A DNA stretch of 7,347 nt, taken from assembly GCA_934693165.1 (NCBI GenBank), contig CAKUUX010000025.1:1-7347 (forward strand). The letters are read 5' to 3'. The translations under genes were made by a program, and so were the position numbers. Under the pieces are notes generated by a model that saw nothing but the letters and a program-made list of their open reading frames with translations, was not told where the DNA came from and did no database searches. The stretch is from an uncultured Candidatus Melainabacteria bacterium. Its GTDB lineage: Bacteria > Cyanobacteriota > Vampirovibrionia > Gastranaerophilales > Gastranaerophilaceae. Position 1 is the stretch's first letter, and each line of letters opens with the position of its first letter. Of this stretch, positions 1 through 6,343 are shown piece after piece.

Positions 1-2196
1 CAAGCATACTTTGCTTATGACTCTAAAAAATCATTTGGTGTTACAGTTTCTCACTTAAGATTCGGTGACAAACCAATTAAATCAACATACTTAATCACTG
101 CTCCTGACTTTGTATCATGCTCAGCTCATGCATACATCGGCAGATATGATATCTTAAAAGGTATCAAAGAAGGTGGTACATTCTTATTAAATTCTCCATA
201 CTCTAAAGAAGAAGCTTTCGCTCACTTAACAAGAGATATGCAAGAAACAATTATTAATAAGAAAATCAAATTCTACAACGTAGACGCTGAAAAATTAATC
301 AAGGAACAACCTGGTTTAAGAGGTAAAGGTGCTAACACAGTAATGATGGTAGCTTACTTCAAAGTTTCAGGTATTATCCCATTTGAACAAGCTCTTGAAG
401 GTATGAGAGAAATGACTAAGAAAACATTCAAGAAAAAAGGCGATGATGTTGTAAATATGAACTTAGCATTAATTGACGCAGCTGTTAACGCTTGCGAAGA
501 AGTTGTAATTCCAGCTTCATTAGACGGTGTTGCTCACGCTGAAGACGTTAAATTAATTCCAGATAATGCTGATGAATTTGCTAAGAAAATCATTGAACCA
601 TCAATGAGACAAAAAGGTGATGATATCCCTGTTTCAGCTATGTCAAATGACGGTGTAATTCCTACAGGCACAGCTTGCTTAGAAAAACGTGGTATCGCTC
701 CAAGAGTTCCTCATTGGAATAGCGAAGCTTGTTTACAATGTGGTATTTGTGCATCAGCTTGTCCACACGCTGCAATTAGAACTAAATTAATTGAAGCTAA
801 GGATATGGAAGGTGCTCCAGCATCATTCAATACAATAGATGCTAAACCAAATGCTAACGGCGAAAAATTCAAAGTACAAGTTTACTGCAAAGATTGTACA
901 GGTTGTGGCGTTTGCTTAGACCAATGTCCAGTAAACCAAAGAAAACCAGAAGCTCCAGCTTTATCTTGGTCATCAATTGAAGTTGAAGATGCTAATGGTG
1001 AAGAAGAAAACGAAAAATTCTTCGATGCAACTCCTGATAACGTAATGGGTAAAAATACAACAAAAACTGTTAAAGGTGCTATGTTGAGAAAACCATTATT
1101 CGAATTCTCAGGTGCTTGTGCAGGTTGTGGTGAAACACCATACGTTAAATTAGTATCACAATTATTTGGTGAAAATGCAGTTGTTGCTAACGCAACAGGT
1201 TGTTCATCAATCTATTCTGGTACATTCCCAACAATCCCTTATACAAAAACTAAAGAAGGCAGAGGTCCAGCTTGGGCTAACTCATTATTTGAAGACAACG
1301 CTGAATTCGGTTTTGGTATGAGATTAGCAATTGATTCTAACAGAAGTATCTTAAAAACATACGTTGAAAAAGTTCTTGAAAACGAAAAAACTCCTCAAGA
1401 CTTAAAAGACGCATTAAAAGGTGCTATGGAACATTGGGATAACTCAAAAACAGCTGAAGCTGTTAAAGCACAAGACGAAGCAAAAGCAGTTCTTGCAAAA
1501 TACGCTGACGTAGATTGCAAAGACCTTGCAAAAGTAAGAGAACTTCAAGATTACTTTACAGATAAATCATTATGGATTATCGGTGGTGACGGTTGGGCAA
1601 ACGATATCGGATACGGTGGTATCGACCACGTATTAGCTCAAAACAAAAACGTTAATATCTTAGTTCTTGATACAGAAGTTTACTCTAACACAGGTGGTCA
1701 AGCTTCTAAATCAACACCAACAGGTGCTGTTGCTAAGTTTGCTACAGGTGGTAAACCAACATACAAGAAAAACATGGGCTTGATGAGCATGTCATACGGT
1801 TACGTATATGTTGCATCAGTTGCTCTAGGTGCTGATAGAAACCAAACTCTAAAAGCATTCCAAGAAGCTGAAGCTTACAACGGACCATCAATCATCTTTG
1901 CTTATGCTCCTTGTATCGCTCACGGTATCGATATGAGTAAAACTCAAACAGAACAAAAACGTGCTGTTGAAGCTGGTTACTTCCCACTTTACAGATACAA
2001 TCCTGAAGCTGAAAAACCATTCACTTGGGATGCTAAAGAACCAACTGGCAATTATGAAGAATTCATCAAATCAGAAGGTCGTTATAAATCATTAGTTAAA
2101 ACAAACCCTGATCATGCTGAAGAACTTTATACAAAAGCAGCAGAAGATGCTAAAAACCGTATGGCTCAATACAAAGCTATTGGTGAAATATTATAA
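1..2196 (+). CDS. nifJ: Pyruvate:ferredoxin (flavodoxin) oxidoreductase, 5'-truncated by window edge
   Basis: Oxidises pyruvate with CoA to acetyl-CoA and CO2, passing two electrons to ferredoxin or flavodoxin; a cytoplasmic, oxygen-sensitive TPP/Fe-S enzyme of anaerobes. The frame is open from base 1, so the ATG at 238 is internal; 731 residues are visible of a family usually near 1,170-1,200, so about 450 N-terminal residues are missing. Counting from the first visible codon, the fragment opens in the gamma domain (DSKKSFGVTVSHLRFG). Two 4Fe-4S ferredoxin motifs follow: C244-C247-C250-C254 and C299-C302-C305-C309, with an extra C296. The cysteines expected to hold the TPP-proximal cluster are C373, C376, C401 and C638. 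The TPP-binding segment runs from GDG (529-531) to NTGGQ (563-567). The protein ends soon after the TPP domain, without the C-terminal extension known from Desulfovibrio africanus. A strong terminator follows directly. The family is certain; pyruvate as the substrate is inferred from overall similarity, and nifJ is used as the common symbol for the single-chain form. Confidence 0.96.
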   Translation, partial: QAYFAYDSKKSFGVTVSHLRFGDKPIKSTYLITAPDFVSCSAHAYIGRYDILKGIKEGGTFLLNSPYSKEEAFAHLTRDMQETIINKKIKFYNVDAEKLIKEQPGLRGKGANTVMMVAYFKVSGIIPFEQALEGMREMTKKTFKKKGDDVVNMNLALIDAAVNACEEVVIPASLDGVAHAEDVKLIPDNADEFAKKIIEPSMRQKGDDIPVSAMSNDGVIPTGTACLEKRGIAPRVPHWNSEACLQCGICASACPHAAIRTKLIEAKDMEGAPASFNTIDAKPNANGEKFKVQVYCKDCTGCGVCLDQCPVNQRKPEAPALSWSSIEVEDANGEEENEKFFDATPDNVMGKNTTKTVKGAMLRKPLFEFSGACAGCGETPYVKLVSQLFGENAVVANATGCSSIYSGTFPTIPYTKTKEGRGPAWANSLFEDNAEFGFGMRLAIDSNRSILKTYVEKVLENEKTPQDLKDALKGAMEHWDNSKTAEAVKAQDEAKAVLAKYADVDCKDLAKVRELQDYFTDKSLWIIGGDGWANDIGYGGIDHVLAQNKNVNILVLDTEVYSNTGGQASKSTPTGAVAKFATGGKPTYKKNMGLMSMSYGYVYVASVALGADRNQTLKAFQEAEAYNGPSIIFAYAPCIAHGIDMSKTQTEQKRAVEAGYFPLYRYNPEAEKPFTWDAKEPTGNYEEFIKSEGRYKSLVKTNPDHAEELYTKAAEDAKNRMAQYKAIGEIL

Positions 2197-2218
2197 TTAA
2201 ATAAATAATTATAAGTTT

Positions 2219-2252
2219 AAGGGGCGAAATTCAAAATTGAATTTCGTCCCTT
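2219..2252 (+). terminator. Rho-independent terminator of the PFOR gene
   Basis: The left arm AAGGGGCGAAATTC (2219-2232) pairs with GAATTTCGTCCCTT (2239-2252) over 14 bp across a 6-nt loop, followed by the T-rich tract TTATTATTT. The single imperfect pair is a G-U wobble in plus-strand RNA but would be a C-A mismatch in minus-strand RNA, which supports plus-strand use. It begins 23 bases after the PFOR stop and lies just upstream of the ligA promoter, so it separates the two transcripts. Confidence 0.9.
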
Positions 2253-2261
2253 ATTATTTCA

Positions 2262-2277
2262 TGCTAAAATAATTACA
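2262..2277 (+). promoter_or_regulatory. Extended -10 promoter giving a probably leaderless ligA transcript
   Basis: TGC-TAAAAT (TG at 2262-2263, hexamer 2265-2270) fits an extended -10 element. A 6-nt AT-rich discriminator (AATTAC) then leads straight to the ATG at 2277, which is where transcription would be expected to begin. I see no good -35 at the normal spacing (TTTCGT at 2242-2247 is poor), as is tolerated for extended -10 promoters. There is no Shine-Dalgarno sequence before the ATG. This is inferred from sequence only. Confidence 0.6.
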
Positions 2278-4262
2278 TGATTGAAGAACGTTTGAAATTT
2301 TTAAGGGATGAAATTAATAGAGCTAATTATCTTTACTACGTTGAAGATAATCCAACTTTATCTGACTTTGAGTATGACGAACTTTTTAGGGAATTGAAAA
2401 AACTCGAAGAAGAATATCCTTTATTTATAACCCCAGACAGTCCAACTCAAAGAGTTGGTTCAATTAGTACAAAGTTTGAACCATATAAACACAAGTATCG
2501 TTTATACAGTCTTGATAATTCAAACAACTATGACGATTTGCGCAAATGGTACGAAAGAGTTGAAAAAGAATGTGGACAGCAAGATTTAGTTTGTGAACTT
2601 AAAATAGACGGTCTTGCAATAGCTCTTGCTTATGAAAAAGGCTATTTTATGCGTGGTGTAACTCGTGGTGACGGAGTTACTGGTGAAAACATTACACAAA
2701 ACCTTAAAACAATCAAAGCAGTACCACTAAAGCTTTTTAACAATGTTGATTTAGAAGTTCGTGGCGAAATCTACATGCCAAAAACTTCTTTTGAAAAATT
2801 AAACGAAGAAAATCTTCAAAAAGGAGAAAAGATTTTTGCAAACCCACGTAATGCAGCAAGTGGTTCACTTAGACAATTAGATTCTACGATTACTGCAAAG
2901 CGTGATTTATCAATGTTTACATACACAGGTATATTAGAAAATGTTGATGTTGATTTAAAAACTCACTATGAAACAATGCAATACTTAAAAGATATAGGAT
3001 TTAAAGTTAATCCAAATATTAGACTTGTAAAAAATATAGAAGAAGCAATTGAATACTGTAAAGAATGGGAATTCAAACGTTTTGACCTAGATTACGCAAC
3101 AGATGGTGTTGTAATCAAGGTGAATAGTTTTGCATGTCAAAATGAAATGGGATTTACAGCTCGTGCACCAAAATGGGCGACAGCGTTTAAATTTCCACCA
3201 GAAGAAGTTAATACAAAACTTTTAGCAATAGAAACTTCAAATGTCGGTAAAACTGGCGCAATTACACCTGTTGCAGTCTTAGAACCTGTTCTACTTGCAG
3301 GAAGTACTGTTTCAAGGGCAAGTTTGCATAACTTTGACGAAATAAAAAGACTTGATGTTAGAGTTGGTGATACTGTTTTAATTAAAAAGGCAGCAGAAAT
3401 TATTCCAAAGGTAATCAAATATGTAGAAACACCTGAGCACGACTCCCTTCCAGTTTATGAAGCTCCTACAAAGTGTCCTTCTTGTGGTAGCGAACTTGTT
3501 GTACCAGAGGGTGAAGTTAACCTATACTGTCAAAATGTTTATCACTGCCCAGCACAAGCAAAATCACGTCTTGAATACTGGGTTTCTAAAGAAGCTATGG
3601 ATATTGATTTTATTGGTCCAAATGTCATTGACCAATTATATGAAAAAGGCATGGTAAAAACTCCTGATGATTTCTACAGACTTCAACAACAAGATTTTAT
3701 GTTCTTGGATTTGGTGAAAGAAAAATCAGCTTTTAACATGTACAATTCAATTCAGAACAGTAAAAATAGACCATTAAAAAGATTTATAACAGCACTTTCT
3801 ATCCGTCATGTCGGAAAAGAAACAGCAGACTTGTTGAGCAATCATTTCGGCTCATTAGAAAAGCTTAAAAACGCAACAATAGAAGAGTTAGCAGAAATTC
3901 AAGGTGTTGGAGATATAGTTGCAAAGAGTATTTATAATTATTTCCATACTCCAAATAACTTAAAATTATTAGAAAATCTAAACTGTTTAGGGGTTATTCC
4001 AGACGAAGGTCCTATGATACAATCAACAGTGTTGAATTCAAAGACTTTTGTCCTAACAGGAACACTTTCAACAATGACCAGAGATGAGGCGAGTGAAAAG
4101 ATTAAACAACTAGGTGGAAAGACTTCATCAAGTGTGAGCAAAAAAACCTCTTATGTGGTGGCTGGAGAAAATGCAGGTTCTAAACTAACAAAAGCCGAAT
4201 CGCTAAATATACCTATTTTGAGCGAGGATGAATTCATAAAATTACTAGAACAGAAGGAATGA
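2277..4262 (+). CDS. ligA: NAD-dependent DNA ligase LigA
   Basis: Seals nicks between 3'-OH and 5'-phosphate ends in duplex DNA, using NAD+ to adenylate itself; essential for joining Okazaki fragments and for excision repair. At 661 residues it has normal full length. The N-terminal Ia domain holds the NMN-binding Tyr/Asp pattern (NYLYYVEDNPTLSDFEYD, from about residue 17). The nucleotidyltransferase core has the adenylated lysine in K109-I-D-G, then EVRGE (160-164), FANPRNAASGSLRQLD, DGVVIK (276-281) and PKWATAFKFP with K305. A four-cysteine zinc finger follows (C400, C403, C418, C424), then helix-hairpin-helix repeats (about 506-555, including IQGVG) and a C-terminal BRCT domain (about 589-661). 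All key residues seen are intact. The ATG at 2277 is well supported: an in-frame TAA lies four codons upstream (2265-2267) and the N-terminus matches the family. It has no SD and is probably leaderless. The end of the gene contains the SD of the next gene, suggesting an operon. Confidence 0.98.
   Translation: MIEERLKFLRDEINRANYLYYVEDNPTLSDFEYDELFRELKKLEEEYPLFITPDSPTQRVGSISTKFEPYKHKYRLYSLDNSNNYDDLRKWYERVEKECGQQDLVCELKIDGLAIALAYEKGYFMRGVTRGDGVTGENITQNLKTIKAVPLKLFNNVDLEVRGEIYMPKTSFEKLNEENLQKGEKIFANPRNAASGSLRQLDSTITAKRDLSMFTYTGILENVDVDLKTHYETMQYLKDIGFKVNPNIRLVKNIEEAIEYCKEWEFKRFDLDYATDGVVIKVNSFACQNEMGFTARAPKWATAFKFPPEEVNTKLLAIETSNVGKTGAITPVAVLEPVLLAGSTVSRASLHNFDEIKRLDVRVGDTVLIKKAAEIIPKVIKYVETPEHDSLPVYEAPTKCPSCGSELVVPEGEVNLYCQNVYHCPAQAKSRLEYWVSKEAMDIDFIGPNVIDQLYEKGMVKTPDDFYRLQQQDFMFLDLVKEKSAFNMYNSIQNSKNRPLKRFITALSIRHVGKETADLLSNHFGSLEKLKNATIEELAEIQGVGDIVAKSIYNYFHTPNNLKLLENLNCLGVIPDEGPMIQSTVLNSKTFVLTGTLSTMTRDEASEKIKQLGGKTSSSVSKKTSYVVAGENAGSKLTKAESLNIPILSEDEFIKLLEQKE
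4254..4258 (+). promoter_or_regulatory. Shine-Dalgarno site inside the end of ligA
   Basis: AAGGA lies 8 nt before the ATG at 4267 and overlaps the last codons of ligA, whose stop is at 4260-4262. Ribosomes finishing ligA would pass over this site, so translation of the next gene may be coupled to ligA. It fixes the start of the 90-residue protein. Confidence 0.7.
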
Positions 4263-4266
4263 TTTT

Positions 4267-4539
4267 ATGAATAAAAATATAAGAATTATAGATGTAAATG
4301 GTATCATGGGTTTATTACTATTTATGTTTATTTTGATGTGTTTGGGCGTAGGTTTTATTGTATTCCCAGGATTTTTATTCATGGCTATTTGGAATTTTGT
4401 ATCTGATACTTTGTTTGCTATTCCAGAAATCAATTTCTTGCAAGGTGAACTTCTTTGGGCTATTATCTTTATAAGTTTTTGCCTATTAACTAATAACAGA
4501 GTTATGGTAAAAATGGTAAATCGCAATATTAAAAAATAG
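4267..4539 (+). CDS. Small two-helix membrane protein of unknown function
   Basis: A 90-residue hydrophobic protein that I cannot assign a function. It has two predicted membrane segments: a long one at about residues 12-43, which may span once or form a re-entrant pair, and one at about 60-78. A basic tail (MVKMVNRNIKK) follows, which by the positive-inside rule would favour a cytoplasmic C-terminus. The segment PGFLFMAIWNFV, then LFAIPEINFLQGELLWAI, resembles a pattern I recall from many small bacterial membrane proteins: WNW followed by LF-x-LP-x-I-x-F-x-Q and a Leu-rich helix. It starts 4 nt after the ligA stop with a good SD, and the SIMPL gene begins 20 nt after it, so it is the middle gene of a likely operon. 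A similar-length ORF on the opposite strand is a shadow. That the gene is real is likely; its role is unknown. Confidence 0.82.
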   Translation: MNKNIRIIDVNGIMGLLLFMFILMCLGVGFIVFPGFLFMAIWNFVSDTLFAIPEINFLQGELLWAIIFISFCLLTNNRVMVKMVNRNIKK

Positions 4540-4545
4540 CCAGAC

Positions 4546-4552
4546 AAAGGAG
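4546..4552 (+). promoter_or_regulatory. Strong Shine-Dalgarno site of the SIMPL-domain gene
   Basis: AAAGGAG lies 7 nt upstream of the ATG at 4560, in the 20-nt gap after the stop of the small membrane protein. It is a near-perfect SD at good spacing and fixes the start. It also shows that this genome uses SD-led initiation, making its absence at ligA notable. Confidence 0.85.
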
Positions 4553-4559
4553 ATTTACT

Positions 4560-5276
4560 ATGAATAAGAATTTTTTAACAGCATTAATCGTGTTGGGCAT
4601 GACTGTTTGCTGTTCAGGTTTGTATGCCGTTGCTGAAAACGGTTATATTGATGTATATTTGACTAAAACAAGAGAAGTTGCACCAAACAAAGCTGAGATT
4701 GTTATTGGAGTAGAAACTTCTAATAAATCTGCTAAAATTGCAGCTGATGAAAATAAAAAGATTTCTAACAATATCCAATCAAAAATTAAAACATTAATTA
4801 AAGAAGATAATGGTGATTACATTAAAACATCAAACTATAGTTTATCACCAAGAACAATTTATAAAGACGGTAAGTCAATCTTTGATAAATATGTTGCAGT
4901 AAACACTATTACTGTTTACACAAAAGACTTGAATGCTGTATCAAAAATTGTTGATACAGCAGTTGCAAATGGAGCTACAAACATTAACGATTTGAATTTT
5001 TCTGTTTCAGATTATGATGATGTTTGTACAGAAATGATGGCTGATTTAGCAGGTAAAGCTAAAGCTAGAGCAGAAAAGCTTGTTGCTCCAACTGGTTCAA
5101 AAATTAAAGGCGTAAAATCAATGGACGCAAATTGCTCAGCACAAGGCAATTATCCAAGAGTTATGTATTCAATGAACAAAATGGAAGCAGGTAGTGCAGC
5201 TATGGATAGCACACCTATTCAAAAAGGTAAAGTTAAATTGAACGCATCAGTAAATGCCTCATTCTTTATTAAGTAA
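4560..5276 (+). CDS. Exported SIMPL-domain (DUF541) protein
   Basis: A 238-residue protein with an N-terminal signal peptide: a short basic start (MNKN), a hydrophobic core at about residues 5-22 and a likely signal peptidase I site after A-V-A (23-25). C17 and C18 do not sit in a good lipobox, so a lipoprotein is less likely. The mature part matches the SIMPL/DUF541 family over most of its length: an opening strand ending in the VAPNKAEIVIGVET pattern, the KTSNYSLSPRTIY motif near the middle, a NTITVYTKDLNAVSKIVD segment, GATNINDLNFSVSD, and a helix rich in A/K/E (about 161-175). The biochemical role of the family is not settled; members are periplasmic or membrane-associated and some have been linked to oxidative stress or to signalling partners. 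It is the last gene of the ligA operon. The C-terminal ~40 residues are more variable, with several Met and Ser. Confidence 0.9.
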   Translation: MNKNFLTALIVLGMTVCCSGLYAVAENGYIDVYLTKTREVAPNKAEIVIGVETSNKSAKIAADENKKISNNIQSKIKTLIKEDNGDYIKTSNYSLSPRTIYKDGKSIFDKYVAVNTITVYTKDLNAVSKIVDTAVANGATNINDLNFSVSDYDDVCTEMMADLAGKAKARAEKLVAPTGSKIKGVKSMDANCSAQGNYPRVMYSMNKMEAGSAAMDSTPIQKGKVKLNASVNASFFIK

Positions 5277-5283
5277 AATATTA

Positions 5284-5324
5284 GTCATTATTTGGATTGC
5301 TTCGTCGTAACTCCTCGCAATGAC
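5284..5324. repeat. REP-like palindromic repeat
   Basis: GGATTGCTTCGTCG (5294-5307), then TAACT and CCTCGCAATGAC (5313-5324), reads on the other strand as GTCATTGCGAGG ... CGACGAAGCAATCC. This core resembles short dispersed palindromic repeats that I recall from intergenic regions of many unrelated bacterial genomes. Its GC content is higher than its surroundings. Two alternative pairings are visible: ATTGC (5296-5300) with GCAAT (5317-5321), and GTCATT (5284-5289) with AATGAC (5319-5324). Copy number elsewhere cannot be seen from this window. Confidence 0.6.
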
Positions 5325-5365
5325 AATATCTTTGTCTGTACAAAACAAAGCCTATTGAATGAATT

Positions 5366-5451
5366 AGATTGACTTATTGAAATAACTTCAAAGAACTTGT
5401 CTGTTTGAACGTAGTGAGTTACAAGTTCTCTAATTGAAATATAGTCAATCT
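5366..5451. repeat. Nested inverted repeat, possible structured RNA or mini-element
   Basis: The outer arms AGATTGACT (5366-5374) and AGTCAATCT (5443-5451) are perfect 9-bp complements. Inside them, AGAACTTGT (5392-5400) and ACAAGTTCT (5421-5429) form a second perfect 9-bp pair around a 20-nt loop containing GAACGTAGTGAGTT. Between outer and inner arms, ATTGAAATA occurs on both sides as a direct repeat. This symmetry suggests a folded RNA or a small non-autonomous repeat element. There is no coding potential and I do not recognise the family. Confidence 0.5.
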
Positions 5452-5483
5452 TATGAATGTAAATCGCTTTGAGGGTTTCTTTT

Positions 5484-5514
5484 GGGGGTTTCTTTACCCT
5501 TTAAAGAAATCCCC
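5484..5514 (+). repeat. G-rich hairpin without a T-tract
   Basis: GGGGGTTTCTTTA (5484-5496) pairs with TAAAGAAATCCCC (5502-5514) over 13 bp across a 5-nt loop (CCCTT). The one imperfect pair is a G-U wobble in plus-strand RNA. The left arm is partly duplicated just upstream: GGGTTTCTTT occurs at 5473-5482 and again at 5486-5495, so the right arm could pair with either copy. No T-run follows, so this is a poor intrinsic terminator; it could instead protect the 3' end of the operon mRNA or belong to the repeat region. Confidence 0.5.
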
Positions 5515-5560
5515 ACATATTAATAAAATGAATAATTATCATTATTCAAATAAATATTAT

Positions 5561-5591
5561 AAAAAGACCTACTTTAAAAGTAGGTCTTTTT
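5561..5591. terminator. Bidirectional terminator between converging genes
   Basis: AAAAAGACCTACT (5561-5573) pairs perfectly with AGTAGGTCTTTTT (5579-5591) around TTAAA. The hairpin is symmetric, with a T-run on each strand, so it can end the plus-strand ligA operon and the minus-strand coiled-coil gene, whose stop is at 5616-5618. Its AAAAGACC/GGTCTTTT foot is shared with the tuf terminator near 6440. Confidence 0.9.
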
Positions 5592-5615
5592 TGATATTTA
5601 TTTTTTAACTTTTGA

Positions 5616-6281
5616 TTATTGGTGTTGGATGAATAAACTTACCAAATCATTTAAGTTATTATATTGTTTTTTGTAGCTAGATGCTTGTTCTTCTAAAGTA
5701 GCAATTTGTCTTTTGTATTCTTGAATAGTTGCTTGGCATTCTTTAGCAGAATTGTTCAATTTTTCTTGAACAGCTTGCGCATCTTGTAAAACACTCTTCA
5801 TTGAAATACCTAAAGCTTCCATTGTTTGTTTGATAATTTGTGCACCAGTTTGTCTAGTAACACCTGATGGAAGTTGTGAAATTAATTTCTTCAAAACAGC
5901 TACGTTTGAAGGAATTTCGAATTGGTATAATTCATCAGCTAATTTTTCAACAACAGCGTGAGGAGAAACTTCTTCATGAGATTCATAAACAGGTTCTTCA
6001 TGAACAGGAGCTTCATAAGCTGGTGATTCGTAAACAGGAGTTGATGGAGCTTCGTATGTAGGTGTTTCATTAACAGGTTCTTCTTCTGTTAAGTCATTTA
6101 ACATAGAAAAATCTTCATCCTCCATTTGAGGAGCTGATTCTTCAGCGTTCATTTCGTCAACAGCATCTAGTGTTGCTGTATCTTCTTCTGTGAAATCAAG
6201 TTCGTCAGCTTCTTCTTGTGGTTGTTGTTGTAAAGCTTCAATGATATTTTTGTTCATATCTTCATTAAAATTTTCAGTCAT
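5616..6281 (-). CDS. Unrecognised acidic, Pro/Tyr-repeat, C-terminal coiled-coil protein
   Basis: A 221-residue protein I cannot name. Residues 1-72 are strongly acidic and probably disordered, with DELDFTEED-like stretches. Residues 73-101 hold five loose copies of P-x-[Y/H]-E-[A/S/E]. Residues about 107-165 look like a compact helical domain (ELYQFEIPSNVAVLKKLISQ, then LPSGVTRQTGAQIIKQTMEA, then LGISMKS). Residues about 166-218 form a long amphipathic helix with coiled-coil character. There is no signal peptide or membrane segment, so it is probably cytoplasmic. The longest ORF begins at 6317, but that ATG overlaps a TATAAT -10 box and has no SD; the ATG at 6281 has GGAG 5 nt upstream and is the better start. 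It is monocistronic, with its own promoter and terminator. The layout (acidic linker plus oligomerising helix) suggests a scaffold or a cell-envelope/division adaptor, but that is a guess from shape only. Confidence 0.85.
   Translation of the reverse strand: MTENFNEDMNKNIIEALQQQPQEEADELDFTEEDTATLDAVDEMNAEESAPQMEDEDFSMLNDLTEEEPVNETPTYEAPSTPVYESPAYEAPVHEEPVYESHEEVSPHAVVEKLADELYQFEIPSNVAVLKKLISQLPSGVTRQTGAQIIKQTMEALGISMKSVLQDAQAVQEKLNNSAKECQATIQEYKRQIATLEEQASSYKKQYNNLNDLVSLFIQHQ
5979..6065 (-). repeat. Coding region of P-x-[Y/H]-E-x protein repeats
   Basis: This segment encodes residues 73-101 of the coiled-coil protein. Five imperfect units are visible (PTYEA, PVYES, PAYEA, PVHEE, PVYES), spaced 5 to 8 residues apart. 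They form a low-complexity linker that could expand or shrink by slippage. A 64-codon open frame on the plus strand here is a by-product of this biased composition. Confidence 0.7.
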
Positions 6282-6286
6282 TTTTA

Positions 6287-6290
6287 CTCC
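6287..6290 (-). promoter_or_regulatory. Shine-Dalgarno site deciding the start at 6281
   Basis: On the minus strand CTGGAGT is followed by AAAAATG; GGAG sits 5 nt before the ATG at 6281. The upstream in-frame ATG at 6317 has only an A/T tract in front of it, so this site argues for the shorter 221-residue product. Confidence 0.75.
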
Positions 6291-6315
6291 AGATTTTATT
6301 GTCTTTATTAAGTTC

Positions 6316-6343
6316 ATTATAAATTAAAAATAAAAAATTACAA
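6316..6343 (-). promoter_or_regulatory. Promoter of the coiled-coil protein gene
   Basis: On the minus strand there is a perfect -10 TATAAT (6321 down to 6316) and a -35 TTGTAA (6343 down to 6338, four of six consensus positions) separated by 16 nt. Transcription would start near 6309, giving a 5' leader of about 28 nt before the ATG at 6281. The region upstream is A/T-rich. The gene is therefore transcribed independently of tuf. Confidence 0.75.

Larger units (their letters stand above)
5277..5560. other. Gene-free, inverted-repeat-rich intergenic region
   Basis: I find no credible coding region in these 284 bases. The stretch is packed with potential hairpins: a REP-like element (5284-5324), CTTTGT/ACAAAG arms (5330-5335 with 5345-5350), a nested inverted repeat (5366-5451) and a G-rich hairpin (5484-5514). 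If the operon ends only at the terminator at 5561, all of it would be transcribed as a long 3' UTR of the SIMPL gene. It could be one composite non-autonomous repeat or several small elements. Confidence 0.6.

Noticed and set aside
238..2196. A complete 652-residue protein starting at the ATG at 238
   Set aside because: The same frame is open back to base 1 and the upstream residues continue the PFOR gamma domain, so this ATG is internal to a truncated gene.
3137..3418. 93-codon open frame on the minus strand inside ligA
   Set aside because: It lies wholly opposite conserved ligase motifs, has no SD, and has no recognisable protein features.
3457..3657. 66-codon open frame on the plus strand within ligA
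   Set aside because: It is out of frame over the zinc-finger region of an intact ligA; the ligase sequence shows no frameshift.
3938..4141. 67-codon open frame on the minus strand over the HhH/BRCT region
   Set aside because: Antisense shadow of ligA with no start signal or family resemblance.
4245..4547. 100-codon open frame on the minus strand opposite the small membrane protein
   Set aside because: The plus-strand frame has a good SD, operon spacing and a familiar membrane-protein pattern; the antisense frame has none of these, and its hydrophobicity reflects A/T-rich codons.
4608..4613. Possible lipoprotein attachment at the two cysteines (residues 17-18) of the SIMPL protein
   Set aside because: The residues before either cysteine (M-T-V and T-V-C) do not fit a lipobox, and a good A-V-A signal peptidase I site follows.
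5277..5560. CRISPR array, tRNA or riboswitch in the repeat-rich spacer
   Set aside because: The repeats are inverted and not evenly spaced, no cloverleaf can be drawn, and no known riboswitch core is recognisable; it is also downstream of, not ahead of, a gene on the plus strand.
5867..6061. 64-codon open frame on the plus strand
   Set aside because: It mirrors the repetitive Pro/Glu/Tyr codons of the minus-strand coiled-coil gene and is low-complexity without an SD.
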